The translations under genes and the position numbers were made by a program. From Pseudoscleropodium purum (Eukaryota; Streptophyta; Bryopsida; Hypnales; Brachytheciaceae), in the NCBI GenBank assembly GCA_963969395.1, contig OZ017795.1:39909063-39973062 (forward strand): DNA of 64,000 bases, written 5' to 3'. Positions 44,422-56,699 of this stretch are shown in pieces. The notes under the pieces were generated by a model. That model saw only the letters and a list, made by a program, of their open reading frames with translations. It searched no databases and was not told the DNA's origin. Position 1 is the stretch's first letter. Each line of letters opens with the position of its first letter.

Positions 44422-46610
44422 ATGGAGTGATGAGGTGATACTACTGATACACAAGTCCATCCACATCTTTTGTGGTGATCAACGGAATAGAATTAAGCAC
44501 ATCTAGCGAATTTAATTATCCTAGGCATACTTATGGGAGGAATGACGACCTTTTTCACCTTAGAGTTGAGTTTTAAGGCGTTGCTGTCCCTACAACCTAA
44601 GTTTATGGTCAGCTTTAGTAGGAACTCGTAATCACGCACCATGTGAACTATGTTCCAGACTGAGAGTTTTATCATCTAGGTTTTTGTCTACTTTCATTTC
44701 CATTCTGGTTTTCTTTTTGAAATACAGATTCCAGATTCAGAAGGGAAATGATTCTTTTGCTTTTCAAAAAGTGGGTGTCAATAGTTGGATGTAATCAATT
44801 TTAGAAGTGTTTGGAATTTAGGTTTCAATTTTTATTTATAATATTGGTGACAACAGTAGAAAATCTAACCGTGCATATGGTAAATCTTCAGAATCCTTTG
44901 TTCATACATAAGTACAAAACTATTGTTAATATTACTAAACTTTCAGAATTCTAAATCAAGAGAAATTCGGTTGTTGGAGTATTAAAAAGTTTTTGTGATT
45001 TTATTCTTATTATGTGAGGTGACAGATATGGTAGAGTAATGTTTTGAATTTAGTGAAAACTAGTAGATTCCAAAATAAATGTAGATGTAATTTCCTAATT
45101 TTTTTAATTAAAATTCAATCATTTTTACACTATAGGTCTAAACTAGTGATTCTAGAACTAGTTTATAGAATTTAGTGCAATTTGCTACCTTAAAGACAAA
45201 CATGCATCAACTTTGGCTATCTGGAGAGTGAGTGGCATTAAAAAAAATTAGGAAAAATAGGATTTTGCAAATTGTAAAGGATAATTGGGGGTACTAAAAT
45301 CCAAAATTAACTATAGAGATGCTAATTCCAATGTAGAGGAAGTAATAAATTGGCTATTAAATTCTATTGGTTGTTGAAAATTTGGCTAAAATCTAATTTT
45401 TTTGAGGATTTTTTCCTATAGAGATTTAGCTATTGAAATTTTTTGTTAGCAATGGAGCGAAATTTAGCTAGTTTTGTGAACACTGGTCCAAACACCATGA
45501 AACAAAGCCTATGCATCCATTCTTTCCTCATTCATGTGACACAAATCTTATAAGAAAAGTGTGATGATCTTAAATTTAGGTTTTGAAATAAGGAATATAT
45601 ATTTATATATTTTGATGCACTTAAGTATAGAACATCATCTTATAGTGATAGAACTAGAAGTGAACAAATTCATCTATACTAATGATTAGGATAGCTATGA
45701 TCAATGCATATTTGTTAAATAATGTGTTAAATGGTCCAAGAGTTGCTAATTTTGATACAAAAATTAATTAATCTAATTGTAAATTTGTCCATTCGTAAGG
45801 GGATTATCCATCTTCCTTTGCATAAGTTTCAGAAGCTTCTTTGATTGTGCATTGGAGATGGAGAAATTAGGGAAAAGCGGCAAACAAGGAGAATTATGAT
45901 TGAACAAAAATTTTCTCTGGTAGCAACATTGTAATTAAACATGGTCTAGCAATTTAAGACTAGAGCTACAAAATATCATTCTTTGGATTGCAATGAACGC
46001 ATATAATCTTATTCATTAATTGTGGTGATGTGAAATTTGCACCCTTGTAACTTTTAGATTTTACAATTTCATCAATGAAATTGGTATTAAAAAAACACGA
46101 GTTTCTAATGTCAACATATATTTCAAGGCAAAGGGAATGATATTTTTTAGAACTTTAGAATTTCACAATGTTGATCAATCATTATAGACAATTGTCCCTC
46201 AAAGGACAAATGAAAATTTGAGTAGATATCTAAAATCTCAATTTTAGAATGATTTTTTGAAACTTATTTTAAGGTAGAAAACATTGTAGCTTTGTAGGAT
46301 AATTTTTAGATAGGAGAGTATATTTACTTTATGAAAATATAATTTTTATTTCAATCGATGCCTTGGAGAAAAAGTTATGCCACCCTAAGTAAAAATAGAT
46401 GGGTTTAGCCATTGAGGCAACAAAAAATTAAAAAACAATAATAATAAATAATTTAATTTTAAATTTGTTTCTCATAGAAATTATTTTTGTCTTCATGGAA
46501 AGCTTTTATTTATGCCATTTGGATTATTGATGTGAAAGTTATAAAGAGTCTTGTTTTTCAGCCAATAGAAATGATTTCTTTTTCAAATGATAACTTATAG
46601 GATTCATCTT
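44422..46610. other. AT-rich gene-poor stretch
   Basis: About 2.2 kb after the HEAT gene. No coding frame of note and no terminal repeats recognised. Confidence 0.5.
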
Positions 46611-47531
46611 TTAACCCTTAAAGACTAGAGAGTGCTTAAGAAGAGGAAAAGTTCAAAAGTGGCAATTTTTGATGCATTGTCTAAAATAATTTATTTTTTT
46701 AAATTCCAATTGTAAAAAGTATATTTATTAAATAAGGCAATGTGTAGAAAAAATTTCAGCCCCATTGACTCTATGGATTGAAAAATTATAATGTTTGAAG
46801 TGAGGAAAAAAAAGTCTTTTTATCAATCCTATAAAACAAGGCTTCAAGCCCCTTTGGCTAAATATTTTTGCTCTACACAAAAATGTGGCTTTTCAATGTT
46901 CATAAGTATATATTGTTAGGTTCACTCATGAAAATTTTCAACTACAACTAACTTACTCTAAATCACCTTGCAATGTACAAGGAGGTTAAGTGTAGAGTAC
47001 ATTGTCTAGTCATTTTTTGATGATTTCTTCTTTATTGAGGAATTTTTATTTGAAATTAAAATGGTAAAACATTTGGAATATTTGGGAAAATTTTCAATAA
47101 CTTTGACTTCACAAATCATAAGATAATAGGGCTTGAAGTTGGAAGAAAATGTTTTTTCTTGAAACCATGCACCCAAACATAGCTAACAAAGTTTGACTCC
47201 TTTTAGAATGTGATTTGATAACTAAAATTTGGTTTTGGGGACAATTGTATGCCATATTCTATTAGTTACATATATGCCAAATTTCAAAAGTTGATAAATA
47301 TTTGCGCAAAAGATACCCAAAAGAAACCTAAAATGTTTGGATTGCTAAAAAATTTCAAAGTAGTATAACTTCTGATTTGGGTACCAAATCAAAAATTATA
47401 ATCTCACTAAAAAGGCACACGTTTACACTTTGTGTCAAAATTTCATAAACATTCGACCAAAATTGACTTCATAGCAACTTACCTTGATTTTCAATTGTTT
47501 GTTCAACATACAATTGGCCTCTAGGGGTTAA
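46611..47531 (-). repeat. Dispersed AT-rich repeat (about 0.9 kb), minus orientation
   Basis: The plus-strand left end is TTAACCCTTAAAGAC and the right end CTAGGGGTTAA, so both ends carry TTAACCC in inverted orientation. The interior at 47087-47215, reversed, matches 54060-54180 (GGAGTCAAACTTT, TTCAAGCCCTA, TGTGAAGTCAAAGTT). No coding capacity seen and no clear target duplication. Confidence 0.6.
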
Positions 47532-48949
47532 CTCTATTTTACTATTTTTACCATAAAAGAGGTCAACATAGTTTACATTGCTTGCTAGAACAATCTCATA
47601 ATTAGGATTGATGTACTTTTATTCCATCTTAGGATAATTCACAATTTGGGGTTTTTTTACAACTTGCATCTATAATTATTTTTTTAGAATGAATATGATG
47701 TTATTTTATTTTATTTCTTAATTCTCCTATATTCTCAACTCAATCTTCTACTATAAAGAGTTTTTAACCTCAAAACTCTATAATTCAAAAATTCAAGTTA
47801 AGAAGATTCAAAGTTTTATAAACTCTAAATGCCCAAGGCACTAAAATTTGGTAGCAATAAAACTTTGAAGTTTAATAAAAACCTTATAAATTTATTATTT
47901 TAAGTAATTCCTAATTTTGAGATTTTAATTTTGAAGTCTAGTTTTAGCATCAAAAATCTGACTTTGAAAATGAATGATTATGATTTATCTATTCAAGATT
48001 TTGTACAAGGGGGTCCATTGCAAATCTTGATTTTCGTAGTATTGAGGGCTTTTGGAAATGAACCTCAAATACACTAGAACTTGGAGAAAAAATCACATGT
48101 GAAATTCATTTTTTAAAATTGTAGAGTAGATTTTGAGAAGCTATAAATTGATTGGGGTTATGCATGTTTTTTCCTTTAACCTTACATTCTTTTAGTGAAC
48201 TTCTACATTTTGGCATGTAAGAAGATAATCAAAAGATTTCAAATGGCTTTCACAATTTTAACACCCTCATGATCAAACATTATAATCTTTCAAACCATAT
48301 GATATTGTTTTTTGTTTTTTTTTCCATATGATCTCTAACATGTCTAGTTTGAATATGTATGGTTAAAATTTAAAAAAAGATTGATAAACCTTATGAATAT
48401 GTTGACTTTTTCTATCCAATGGCAAGACAACCCAATTGCCAAAAATCCATTTAAGAAAAATTCTCAAACTCAAATTCCCAAAAGGTCATTTGACTCATTT
48501 CTATGGCTTAAATTCAAAGCAAGAACTAAGAAGTACTAGGAGTTACCAAAATTCACTAGAAAGTTTTTTCTATAGTTAGTCACACAATTCTTCATTTCTA
48601 GTAAATTCTTGGCCCCCATGTATCACCCTTTTTGTATGTGTTGTGAGATGTAAATTCTTTTTTATCAATTGCCTCTCCACATCTAGATGAAAAATATGCC
48701 ATTTTACATCCTCCGATAAAAAGTTTTGTTGTTTTGATGTTCCACAATTAACCCCTAAACAATGCCCCTTAAGATTGAGTACTCACCTATATTGTTTTTT
48801 TCTCTATATACTCTATTTTTCCATTAAATGTGAGTGTATTTTTTGTTATTTTTCCTTTTCAAAGATGAAGTCATATGACTTTTGCAGACGGACATATCTT
48901 TAAGTTTTCAATTTTTTGAATGAAAGTTTGAGATTACTATAAATTTATA

Positions 48950-49280
48950 AAGAATATTAAGTGAAAAAAATTCATATCAAATACAAAAAATTCTTTAAAG
49001 TTTTTGAGGACTTCACCATTATAGATTAAAATACCATGGTATAAACAAAAATCTTGTATCATTATATAATAAGATAATCAGTAGGCTATGGTTATAGGCC
49101 TAAAATTTAAATCTCAATCAAATTGATTCAATTTTAGGTATTTCACAAAATTTCAAATTGAAGTAAAAACTACACTCAACAAGCTTCTTTTCATTAGGTG
49201 GATCAAATTCAAAAAAGGTCATTTGAATGTCTAAAATTCACATCAAGAACAAAGATGTATAAGATGCCAAAATACACTAA
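48950..49280 (+). repeat. Dispersed repeat, plus copy (partner 36470-36800 inverted)
   Basis: See the partner entry for shared blocks. A related shorter copy lies just upstream at about 48480-48560. Confidence 0.6.
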
Positions 49281-50019
49281 AAGAGCATCTTTTCACATCC
49301 ATTTGTTTAGCATCTTCTTATAAGAGAGGTCAGTAATACTTCTAAGTATAAGGGAATTTCCACAACCATCCACGGAAGACACATTCAAAGAATTCTTAAA
49401 ATAAAAGATTGGATGAAAAATCTCAAATCTTTCATCCAAAATTTTACTTCTAAAATCATCCAAGAGTCACTTTTTGATTCTAGACACAATTAGAGGTAAG
49501 TTATCCTATTGTAAACCAATTTTGAATATGTAGAAATATAAGAAGTCCAAAATGTACAATTTGCATACCTGAATGCAAAAAGTATTTTAGGATACATTGT
49601 GTATTTGAACTTCACAAATTAATTGCATGTTCATACATATTCAAACAATTATCAATTTACTTCTAAATTTCTTGAATTTTAAATTGACAATGTATTATAA
49701 ATAATCTCTTGTGTTGATTCCACCTCAAAGCATGTGGAATTTCTTGAAGTGTTGGTTAGGTGCTTTTGTCCTATCCTCTGAATTCAAGTTGATTTGCATG
49801 TAGTCATTTGGAATTGGGATGGTAGTACCAAAGAGCCATGTAAGATCATAATGTAGGAGATCCTATTTGAGTTTATTTAAATTTCAAATTAATCAATGCA
49901 AAGTTGCAAATAAGGTCCAAAGTTTATTTATTATTAATTTTAGGAACTTTTCCAATAATTTTTTTATTGAAGAAATATAAATTGATAAAATATATGGAAA
50001 GGATTTAAACCTTCATCAT

Positions 50020-50100
50020 TACAAATATAATACATTTAATCTTCAAATGTCCTTGCATCCAAAAAGTTGATGCTTGGTGGTCAAACTTGATTGTAACTTG
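50020..50100 (+). repeat. Short dispersed repeat shared with 61030-61100
   Basis: Both sites contain AATATAATACATTTAATC, CAAATGTCCTTGCATCCAA and GTTGATGCTT(G/A)GTGGTCAAA in the same order and orientation. Confidence 0.75.
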
Positions 50101-51055
50101 CAAAGAATCCATTTTCGGTTTTGATTTGAACTTAGTAAAGATGAAGCCTAATAAACTATCTTCCTACTCTATTTTAAAATTTTGAGAAAATCCAAAAATA
50201 TAATGAGTTATTGCAACTAGAAGCTCTATGTTAGAATCCAAATGACTTAGCTAGTATTGTATATATTCCATTTGTATTTTCTTCTTTAAGAACGATTTTA
50301 AAGATTCGATCACAAAATATTGATTATCATTCTAACCTTCATTTTGGTCAAAATTCCAAATTATTCTAATATTATATTCTAATTGATACAATTTTATGTA
50401 CATATTACAACTAAAAAAATCACAATCATTTGATTTTCTCCAAAGAAATTCTAAAAACTCAACCTCTATATAAAAAAAACAAAAAACAAAAATGGTTTAT
50501 GTTTATTTATGAGAATTGTAAAAAATTTATCAATTGATTATATACAACTTTATCTAAAGTTAAATTTAGCTTGATAGTGATGATTTGACTTGAAGGTCAT
50601 TTGCCAAGGATATTTTGTGTGTAAGAAAATCTACTTGAAAATTTTACACACTATTCATTATGCTTACTATTAACACTTGAAGAATTTTCTAATCAAATGG
50701 ATTATCTTTGTAATGTTTACCGATTTATTTTTTCTAATTTATTTTAAAATTATAATAGTTATATTTTTTAACCAAAACTAATTATAGAAATTTTCTACAT
50801 TGATAGATAATAGTCATGATACATAGTTTCAAATAACAAAATTATTACATTGAAATTTGAATATAATTAAGGGCTAAATTGAGCTCAAAGCAAAACTTGA
50901 GTAGTTGACCATATAACTATGGACTTGTACTTTAAAGGTTAATGTCTCAAAAAGTGCATCATGTCAATAATGTAATAAGATGATGAATAAAATAAACCAA
51001 TAAATAATCCGTAAGTTTTTTAAAAGACATTTATATGGCTATTCCAAAAATTTAC

Positions 51056-53737
51056 TAACCCCTATAAGACCAAAGACCTTTTTTCTATCAAAAAATACAC
51101 CACAATGGATTTGAAGATTCTCTGTTGCAAAAGAAATTTGAAAGTGTCTTTTTTGGGTTGGCATATGGGCCAAGTTTAATGTCAACCCTTCCTCCTCCAA
51201 GTACAAGAATGTCTAATTCGGTGTGAAAATTCAAAATTGCAAAGTATAAAACTTTCAATTTTTTTTTTGCATATCTAACTATAAGGTCTTAGTTTCATTA
51301 AACTTGCATAAACTTGCATAAAATTGTATAGAATAAATTTCATAAATTTTATTGTGTAGATTGCAAAATATTTGCATTTTAAGTGAAGAAATTTTTTTTC
51401 TTGCACCTTGCTAGAATTTTTGGCATGGAATCTTCTTAAATTAAATTTTTTACACTATAGATTTTAATTTAAGAAAATAAATAATGTTGAATAATTAAGT
51501 TCAAAATCTATAAAAATCTATATTTTTAAATAGTTAATTTTTTTCTTTAATAAGTTGTTAGGTTGAAGTAGTTAAGAGATAGAAGAAAAAAAGTTCTTTT
51601 TTATCAATAAATTTGAATTCAAACTTTAAAAATGTCTAAACTTTATTTATTGAACCTCAACATATCTAAGATTGGTTGAAAAATCTAATTCTTCAATTAG
51701 TTATGGCAATTTTGGCAATGTATGTAAACTTATGAAAAGCCATTGTATACAATACCCATTATTTTCTAGATGTTTTACGGTGAAACAATAAGACTATAAG
51801 AGGTGGAAGAGGTTTGGATGGAAGGGCATTTTTAGTAGAACACCCTTTAATCCAAAAAAAAAAATATGGAAGCTCAATTGTGGATGCAAACATGGTGTTT
51901 TACTATATAAGAATGAAAAAGAACATAATTTGAGGGATATAATAGTGCCAAAAAGTTTATATTCACACTAAGTTGGATTTAAAGACAAATTCTGTCTCTC
52001 CCAATTTGGATTATAAAGTTTTCACCTCTTTCATGTTTGAAGAACTATGAAATAGCCACATGTTCTACTTGTATGGTGTCATATTTGATATATATTGAAA
52101 TAAAGTTTAGATGTCAAAATGACATCCAATTGAAAGATGCTAATAGTTGCATTACTAATTGAATGGATTACATTGTCATATTTTAGTGCATAGTTTGTGT
52201 TTGTGGAGTGACTAGAGTCAAAATAAAAAGTTATCATGTTTATGGTTCTCTAAAAACTTTTGAAGGCTAATGTCTATCTTAATTTTTTCCAAAGGTATTT
52301 TATTGTTTGTGCAATAAATTCTTAGATTCTATAAATTTTTGAGGTAAGTTCTATCATATGAAAAACCCCTTTCCACAACATGAAAGCATCTCTAGAAAAA
52401 TAAGATAGAAAAGAAAGTGGATCATGTGAACATCTAAAAATGGTAAAAGTGTCCCAAAAAATAGAATCATCAAAGGAGTGTCTAAAGAAAAAAAAGAAAA
52501 AAAGAGATGCTCAAAATGACCATTTATGCAAGAAAGACTTCCCAAAATCTTAAAAAATAGGTATATATTGATTAAAATAATATACAATGATTTCATATTT
52601 GGTAAAAACCTTTAGAAATTTTTTATTTGCATATTTCACAATAGGATCTTGCACTAGAATAGTATAGGAATATGTCTAAGATATTTCATAAACCTTGATT
52701 GAGTGGATTGCAAGATACTTGCATTTGAAGTGAGAAAAATCATTTTTCTTTTGCTCCTTCTATTACTAGATTTTAAGGATTTAAATCTTCTTAGCTTAAA
52801 ATTTTTGTACTACACATGCTGAATTAAATAAAATTTATTTTGAAAGATGGAGTTGAAAGTCTAGGAAAAAAAATTCAAAAAATACACTCTAGATTTTCAT
52901 TAGAAGTAGGTAAGAGATTGAAGTAAAATCTAAATTTTCAATAGGTCTAAAATGGGATTGAAATACAATAATCCTAATGGTGAGATTTTTCTAGCAAGAA
53001 AACTAAAACCTAGATCCATTTATTTTTTAATTATTAAAATTGCACTAAGAAACAAATCCTATAAGTTATTTTTTCAAGAAATTGTTTAGATTGATGGAAA
53101 AACAAGATTATCCATAACTTTCTCATCACTAGCCCAGGTAGAATGAATTAAATCTTTTTATGAAGACAAAAACATTTTCTATGTGAAAATTTTTTTGAAA
53201 ATATTATCTTGGCTTTTTGTGAATTTTTTTGGATTGCTTGACAAGTTTTGTTTTGGACTTATGGTGGCATAAATTTTTCTCCCAAACAACTATTGAAATA
53301 AAAATTATATTATCTAAAAGCTAGTGAACTTTCTTATCTTTGAAAAAAGTTCCAAAAAATTGAGACTGTAGGAACCTACTGTCCTACTCAAAATCCATTT
53401 TGTCTTCATAGGGGACAATGGGGACCATAGGGATGAAAAACTACAACTGTAATATAGGTAGTGGCTACCATGTCTTTCATGAAGTAGCCACTAGTGGCAA
53501 TTGCACACATTTCATGTTTTGGATTCAAATGTCACCATGTGGTATATTAAAGATTCTAATAATTTCCTGTAATAATGAATTTTGTGCAAAATCTTACGCA
53601 CTTTTTGTGGATTTTGGCCTTCAATTCTATGCGTTGTCTTAAGAACCATATAGGAAAACATTGGTATAAGTTATATTTTTGATGAGTACTTGTAGAGCAT
53701 TCATTTGTTTCTAGATTAGGATTACATCATGACACAT
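51056..53737. other. AT-rich stretch opening with the TAACCCCTATAAGACCAAAG motif
   Basis: The opening at 51056 resembles the start motif of the repeats at 18178 and 53738, so a copy of the same family probably starts here; its end was not found. Within the stretch, 51240-51500 and 52600-52840 share blocks (TAGAATA/GAATAGTATAG, TTTCATAAA, GATTGCAA(A/G)ATA(T/C)TTGCATTT, AAGTGA(A)GAAA), a local direct repeat about 1.35 kb apart. No gene recognised. Confidence 0.45.
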
Positions 53738-54813
53738 TTAAACCCTAAAAGACCAAGTATCTGGTCAATGGATACTTGAAAACTTGGATAGGATCATATG
53801 AAGTCAATTTGGTGGGATGCTCACAAAATTTTGACACAATTTGTGAACATATATCCCCTTAGTGGGAATATAATATTTTTCCCAATTGGATGCTCAAATG
53901 AAAAATTATGCTTTTCAAAAAAATTGGGCAATTTGGGCAATTTAGACATCATTTTCTAAAACCCTCATTGACTTCTAAAATTTGGCATGTATGGCAACTA
54001 ATAAAACTTGTCATCAACTTTTCCAAAATTTTTTTTTTTAGATTTCATTTGAATTAAATTCTAAGAGGAGTCAAACTTTATTAGTTATGTCCGGGTGGTT
54101 TTGAGAAAAAATCTTTTCTTTTAGCTTCAAGCCCTAATATCTTGCAATTTGTGAAGTCAAAGTTCGTTGAAATTTTTTCCACATATTCAAAATATTTGTC
54201 CCTACCTTTTTTACCAACGACCCTAGAATGTGAGCGTTGAGCAATGAACAATTCGATTTAAATGCTCACTAAGACTATTTTTACTAAAAATAGACATGTC
54301 AAAGTCATAAATAGTGATGTTAGAACTAGAAATACTAATGTCAAAACTACCAAAATAAAAATTACTAAATTTAAAAAAAATTACTTTATTGCTAAAAGAA
54401 GTTTAACTTAAGGTGGTTATTTAGTACTCAAATGTTGTAGGTAGGGCCAAGAATGATAGCCTAGCCTCTTCCACAATATAAAAGATACTAACATTGACTT
54501 AATGAGAAAATGAATTTCATCCATGTCATCCATTCATTTTTGGAATAATTGGGAAATAATTCCAAATACTATGAGAATCAATGAGTAGAAAAAAGATATT
54601 ATCTTATTTAGCAAATGTCTCATTGGATCCAAAAAGACATTTTTTGTTGCTAAAAGGATCCTCTTCCTATTAATTTGGAGGGTTATTTGAATTGTGATAT
54701 AAAAGAAAAAAAATTTCAAAAGAATTTTTTTAATTAATTTTTTATAATTAATTTTTGCTAAAATTGAATTTTAGGAGGTGACATTTGGGGTGTTGGGGTG
54801 CTCAAGGGTTAAA
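53738..54813 (+). repeat. Dispersed AT-rich repeat (about 1.07 kb), plus orientation
   Basis: It begins TTAAACCCTAAAAGACCAAG and ends CTCAAGGGTTAAA, again with inverted TTWAACCC ends. The interior at 54060-54180 matches the reverse complement of 47087-47215. No clear target duplication. Confidence 0.6.
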
Positions 54814-55339
54814 TTACAATGTTGGAACCCATCCAGTCCTAATTTTGACTAAGAATCCATATCAAAAGATATACACTATAAAATTCATATTAAAACATTT
54901 GCTTAATCTTTTGGTAACTGAATCCTAGCAAATGGCCATTGCAAAGGTAGTATTATAGAAGCAATTGCAACAATAGAGAATGTGTGAACTTGGTTTGCTA
55001 GGAATGTATCACTTAGAAGGATGTGACGGCTTCCATGTCTATCTCAAGATCTCATTGAATTTCTCTGTATAGAAAACAACAACAAACAAAATCTTACACA
55101 AAGTTGTCTCTAGAATCTACCAATAACAAAAACAATGATAATTTCACAAACAAAGACACCACACAAGTCTTTGAAATCTTTCCTTCAATTTATTATTCCT
55201 AGTGAATTGAAATTCACATTAAAACACATTGTCCAACAATATGGAAATGCCAACACCATTGACGTCACTAAAAAGTGATTTAAATCTCATAAGCTAAAAC
55301 GTCAACAAAGCAGTTGCTTCTTTGCGTCTTGTAACTCCT
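54814..55339. other. 3' flank of the S-protein-homolog gene
   Basis: About 0.5 kb without a recognised feature; it probably includes the 3' UTR of the minus-strand gene that follows. Confidence 0.4.
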
Positions 55340-55765
55340 CTAATGGTATCTCTGCCAGGCATAGAAGGTTCGCTCTATGAGTCCACCCTCGGACATCAAT
55401 GTCAAGCCATTCTCATCGGCTTTCCAGGTGCAATTCTTGTAACATGCTTGGAACGACGGGTTCCGCACATACAAGTTGAATCTACCCCACACAGTGGGGG
55501 CGGCCGTATAAATGGTGCACAACATGTAGGCGTTGGTGTCGGGGTAGAAGATGCCGGTGTGAGTTACGAGAGGCGGAAGGATGGACACCTTTTGTTGTTG
55601 GATGTCAGAGGAGCATTGCACAAAGAGCTTTGAGTTTGGGAAGGCATTTTGGACAGATAAGATGCCTATGGGGCCAACTGGTTGGGAATCTTGGGCTGAA
55701 ATGAGGATGACGGAGGTGGCCATAGTTGCCACCATCAAGATGAAAGTAAGTTGCAATGTCACCAT
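55340..55765 (-). CDS. Secreted S-protein homolog (plant self-incompatibility S1 family)
   Basis: A 141-residue single coding exon from ATG at 55765. The first 24 or so residues form a signal peptide (hydrophobic run to SAQ). The mature part has the S1/SPH pattern: an N-terminal beta segment, LFVQCSSD (Cys51), MLCTIY (Cys83), WGRFNLYVRN (93-102), and CYKNCTWKADENGLTL with Cys108 and Cys112, matching the family's C-x-x-x-C-x-W-x-x-x-E(D)-G-L. The four Cys fit two disulfides. N111-C-T is a possible N-glycosylation site. SPH proteins are small secreted beta-sandwich proteins; poppy PrsS is the stigma self-incompatibility ligand, but roles outside flowering plants are not established. The gene probably has a 5'-UTR intron and a TATA promoter (separate entries). 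Length is usual for the family and no breaks are seen. Confidence 0.78.
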   Translation of the reverse strand: MVTLQLTFILMVATMATSVILISAQDSQPVGPIGILSVQNAFPNSKLFVQCSSDIQQQKVSILPPLVTHTGIFYPDTNAYMLCTIYTAAPTVWGRFNLYVRNPSFQACYKNCTWKADENGLTLMSEGGLIERTFYAWQRYH

Positions 55766-55799
55766 GGTGAAAAACTTCTTGAAGATTCACTTTTTAGAC

Positions 55800-56554
55800 C
55801 TGATAATTATCTATACATGAAACGGCATAGCAAACAAAATTTTCTATTAGTCTAAAAGAAATAAGAAGCTTTTTTTGTAGCCAAATGAAAAGCCTGAAAA
55901 GTTAGAGCTTGGAAAAGAGAATGGGCTTTTGGTTGAAAAATTACAAAAACAACAAAGGACTCAACTACATTGTACCAAGGACATATTACACTTGGTCAAA
56001 CTAATTATCAACAATTCAATTGTTTACATCTTAGGGTAATCATAAATCCCTACTCAAGAACTTGATTGTTTCTTAAAAATCACTAAAAAGCAATTGCAAT
56101 AATGAAACTAAAAACCAATTTTTATGATCCCATAGACCAAACCAACATCAATCCTAACTTTTAGCCTTGCAAAAAGTATCTACTGATTTAGGTTTAAAAA
56201 GTAAATTAGTTGTACTAATGTTGGTAAATGTTTTGAATTTATAATAACATGCTAGGAAGTCCAACCTCCAAATATAGAATAGCTACAAAATACTCTCCAA
56301 ATACCTGTAAATTGGACCATTAGACAACTGCATAATTCAATTCTTGATAGGTGGTTTAGCAAGCACAAGCAATGTAAAAACCCATCATGCTAAACTTAAA
56401 GATCTTATAGTCTATGCATCCCCATAACCTCCTCTCAACTCTAGATACATCAATCACACATTAATTTCTTATTGACACAAAAAAGAATTGTAGAGGGGGG
56501 ATGCAAGACTTCATAACAAGAGAAAGGTAATTGAAAAGCAAAAAGAAAACTCAC
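55800..56554 (-). other. Probable 5'-UTR intron of the S-protein-homolog gene
   Basis: On the minus strand a GTGAGT donor begins at 56554 and an ATTATCAG acceptor ends at 55800, 35 bp before the ATG. The upstream leader exon (about 56555-56620) follows a TATA box. Splicing is inferred from these signals alone. Confidence 0.5.
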
Positions 56555-56647
56555 GAAGATGTTGATCAATAGCAAGGACGGGTTGCAAGAGGGAAAGAGT
56601 CGCACAACAAAGAAGTTGAGAATGAGAGAGGCTATGGCGTGGACAAG

Positions 56648-56655
56648 TTTATATA
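56648..56655 (-). promoter_or_regulatory. TATA box of the S-protein-homolog gene
   Basis: On the minus strand the sequence reads CCTATATAAACTTG, followed about 30 bp on by a pyrimidine-rich leader (CCTCTCTCATTCTCAACTTC) typical of plant transcript starts. Confidence 0.6.
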
Positions 56656-56699
56656 GGTTGTGGGTCATTCTTATAGAGCCTATCAATTGGTGAAAATTC

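Larger units (their letters stand above)
47532..51055. other. AT-rich gene-poor stretch with repeat fragments
   Basis: About 3.5 kb. It contains a repeat fragment at 48950-49280 (inverted partner at 36470-36800), a weaker copy of the same at about 48480-48560 (AAAAGGTCATTTGA, AAATTCAAAGCAAGAAC, CCAAAATTCACTA), and a segment at 50020-50100 also present at 61030-61100. No gene recognised. Confidence 0.5.
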
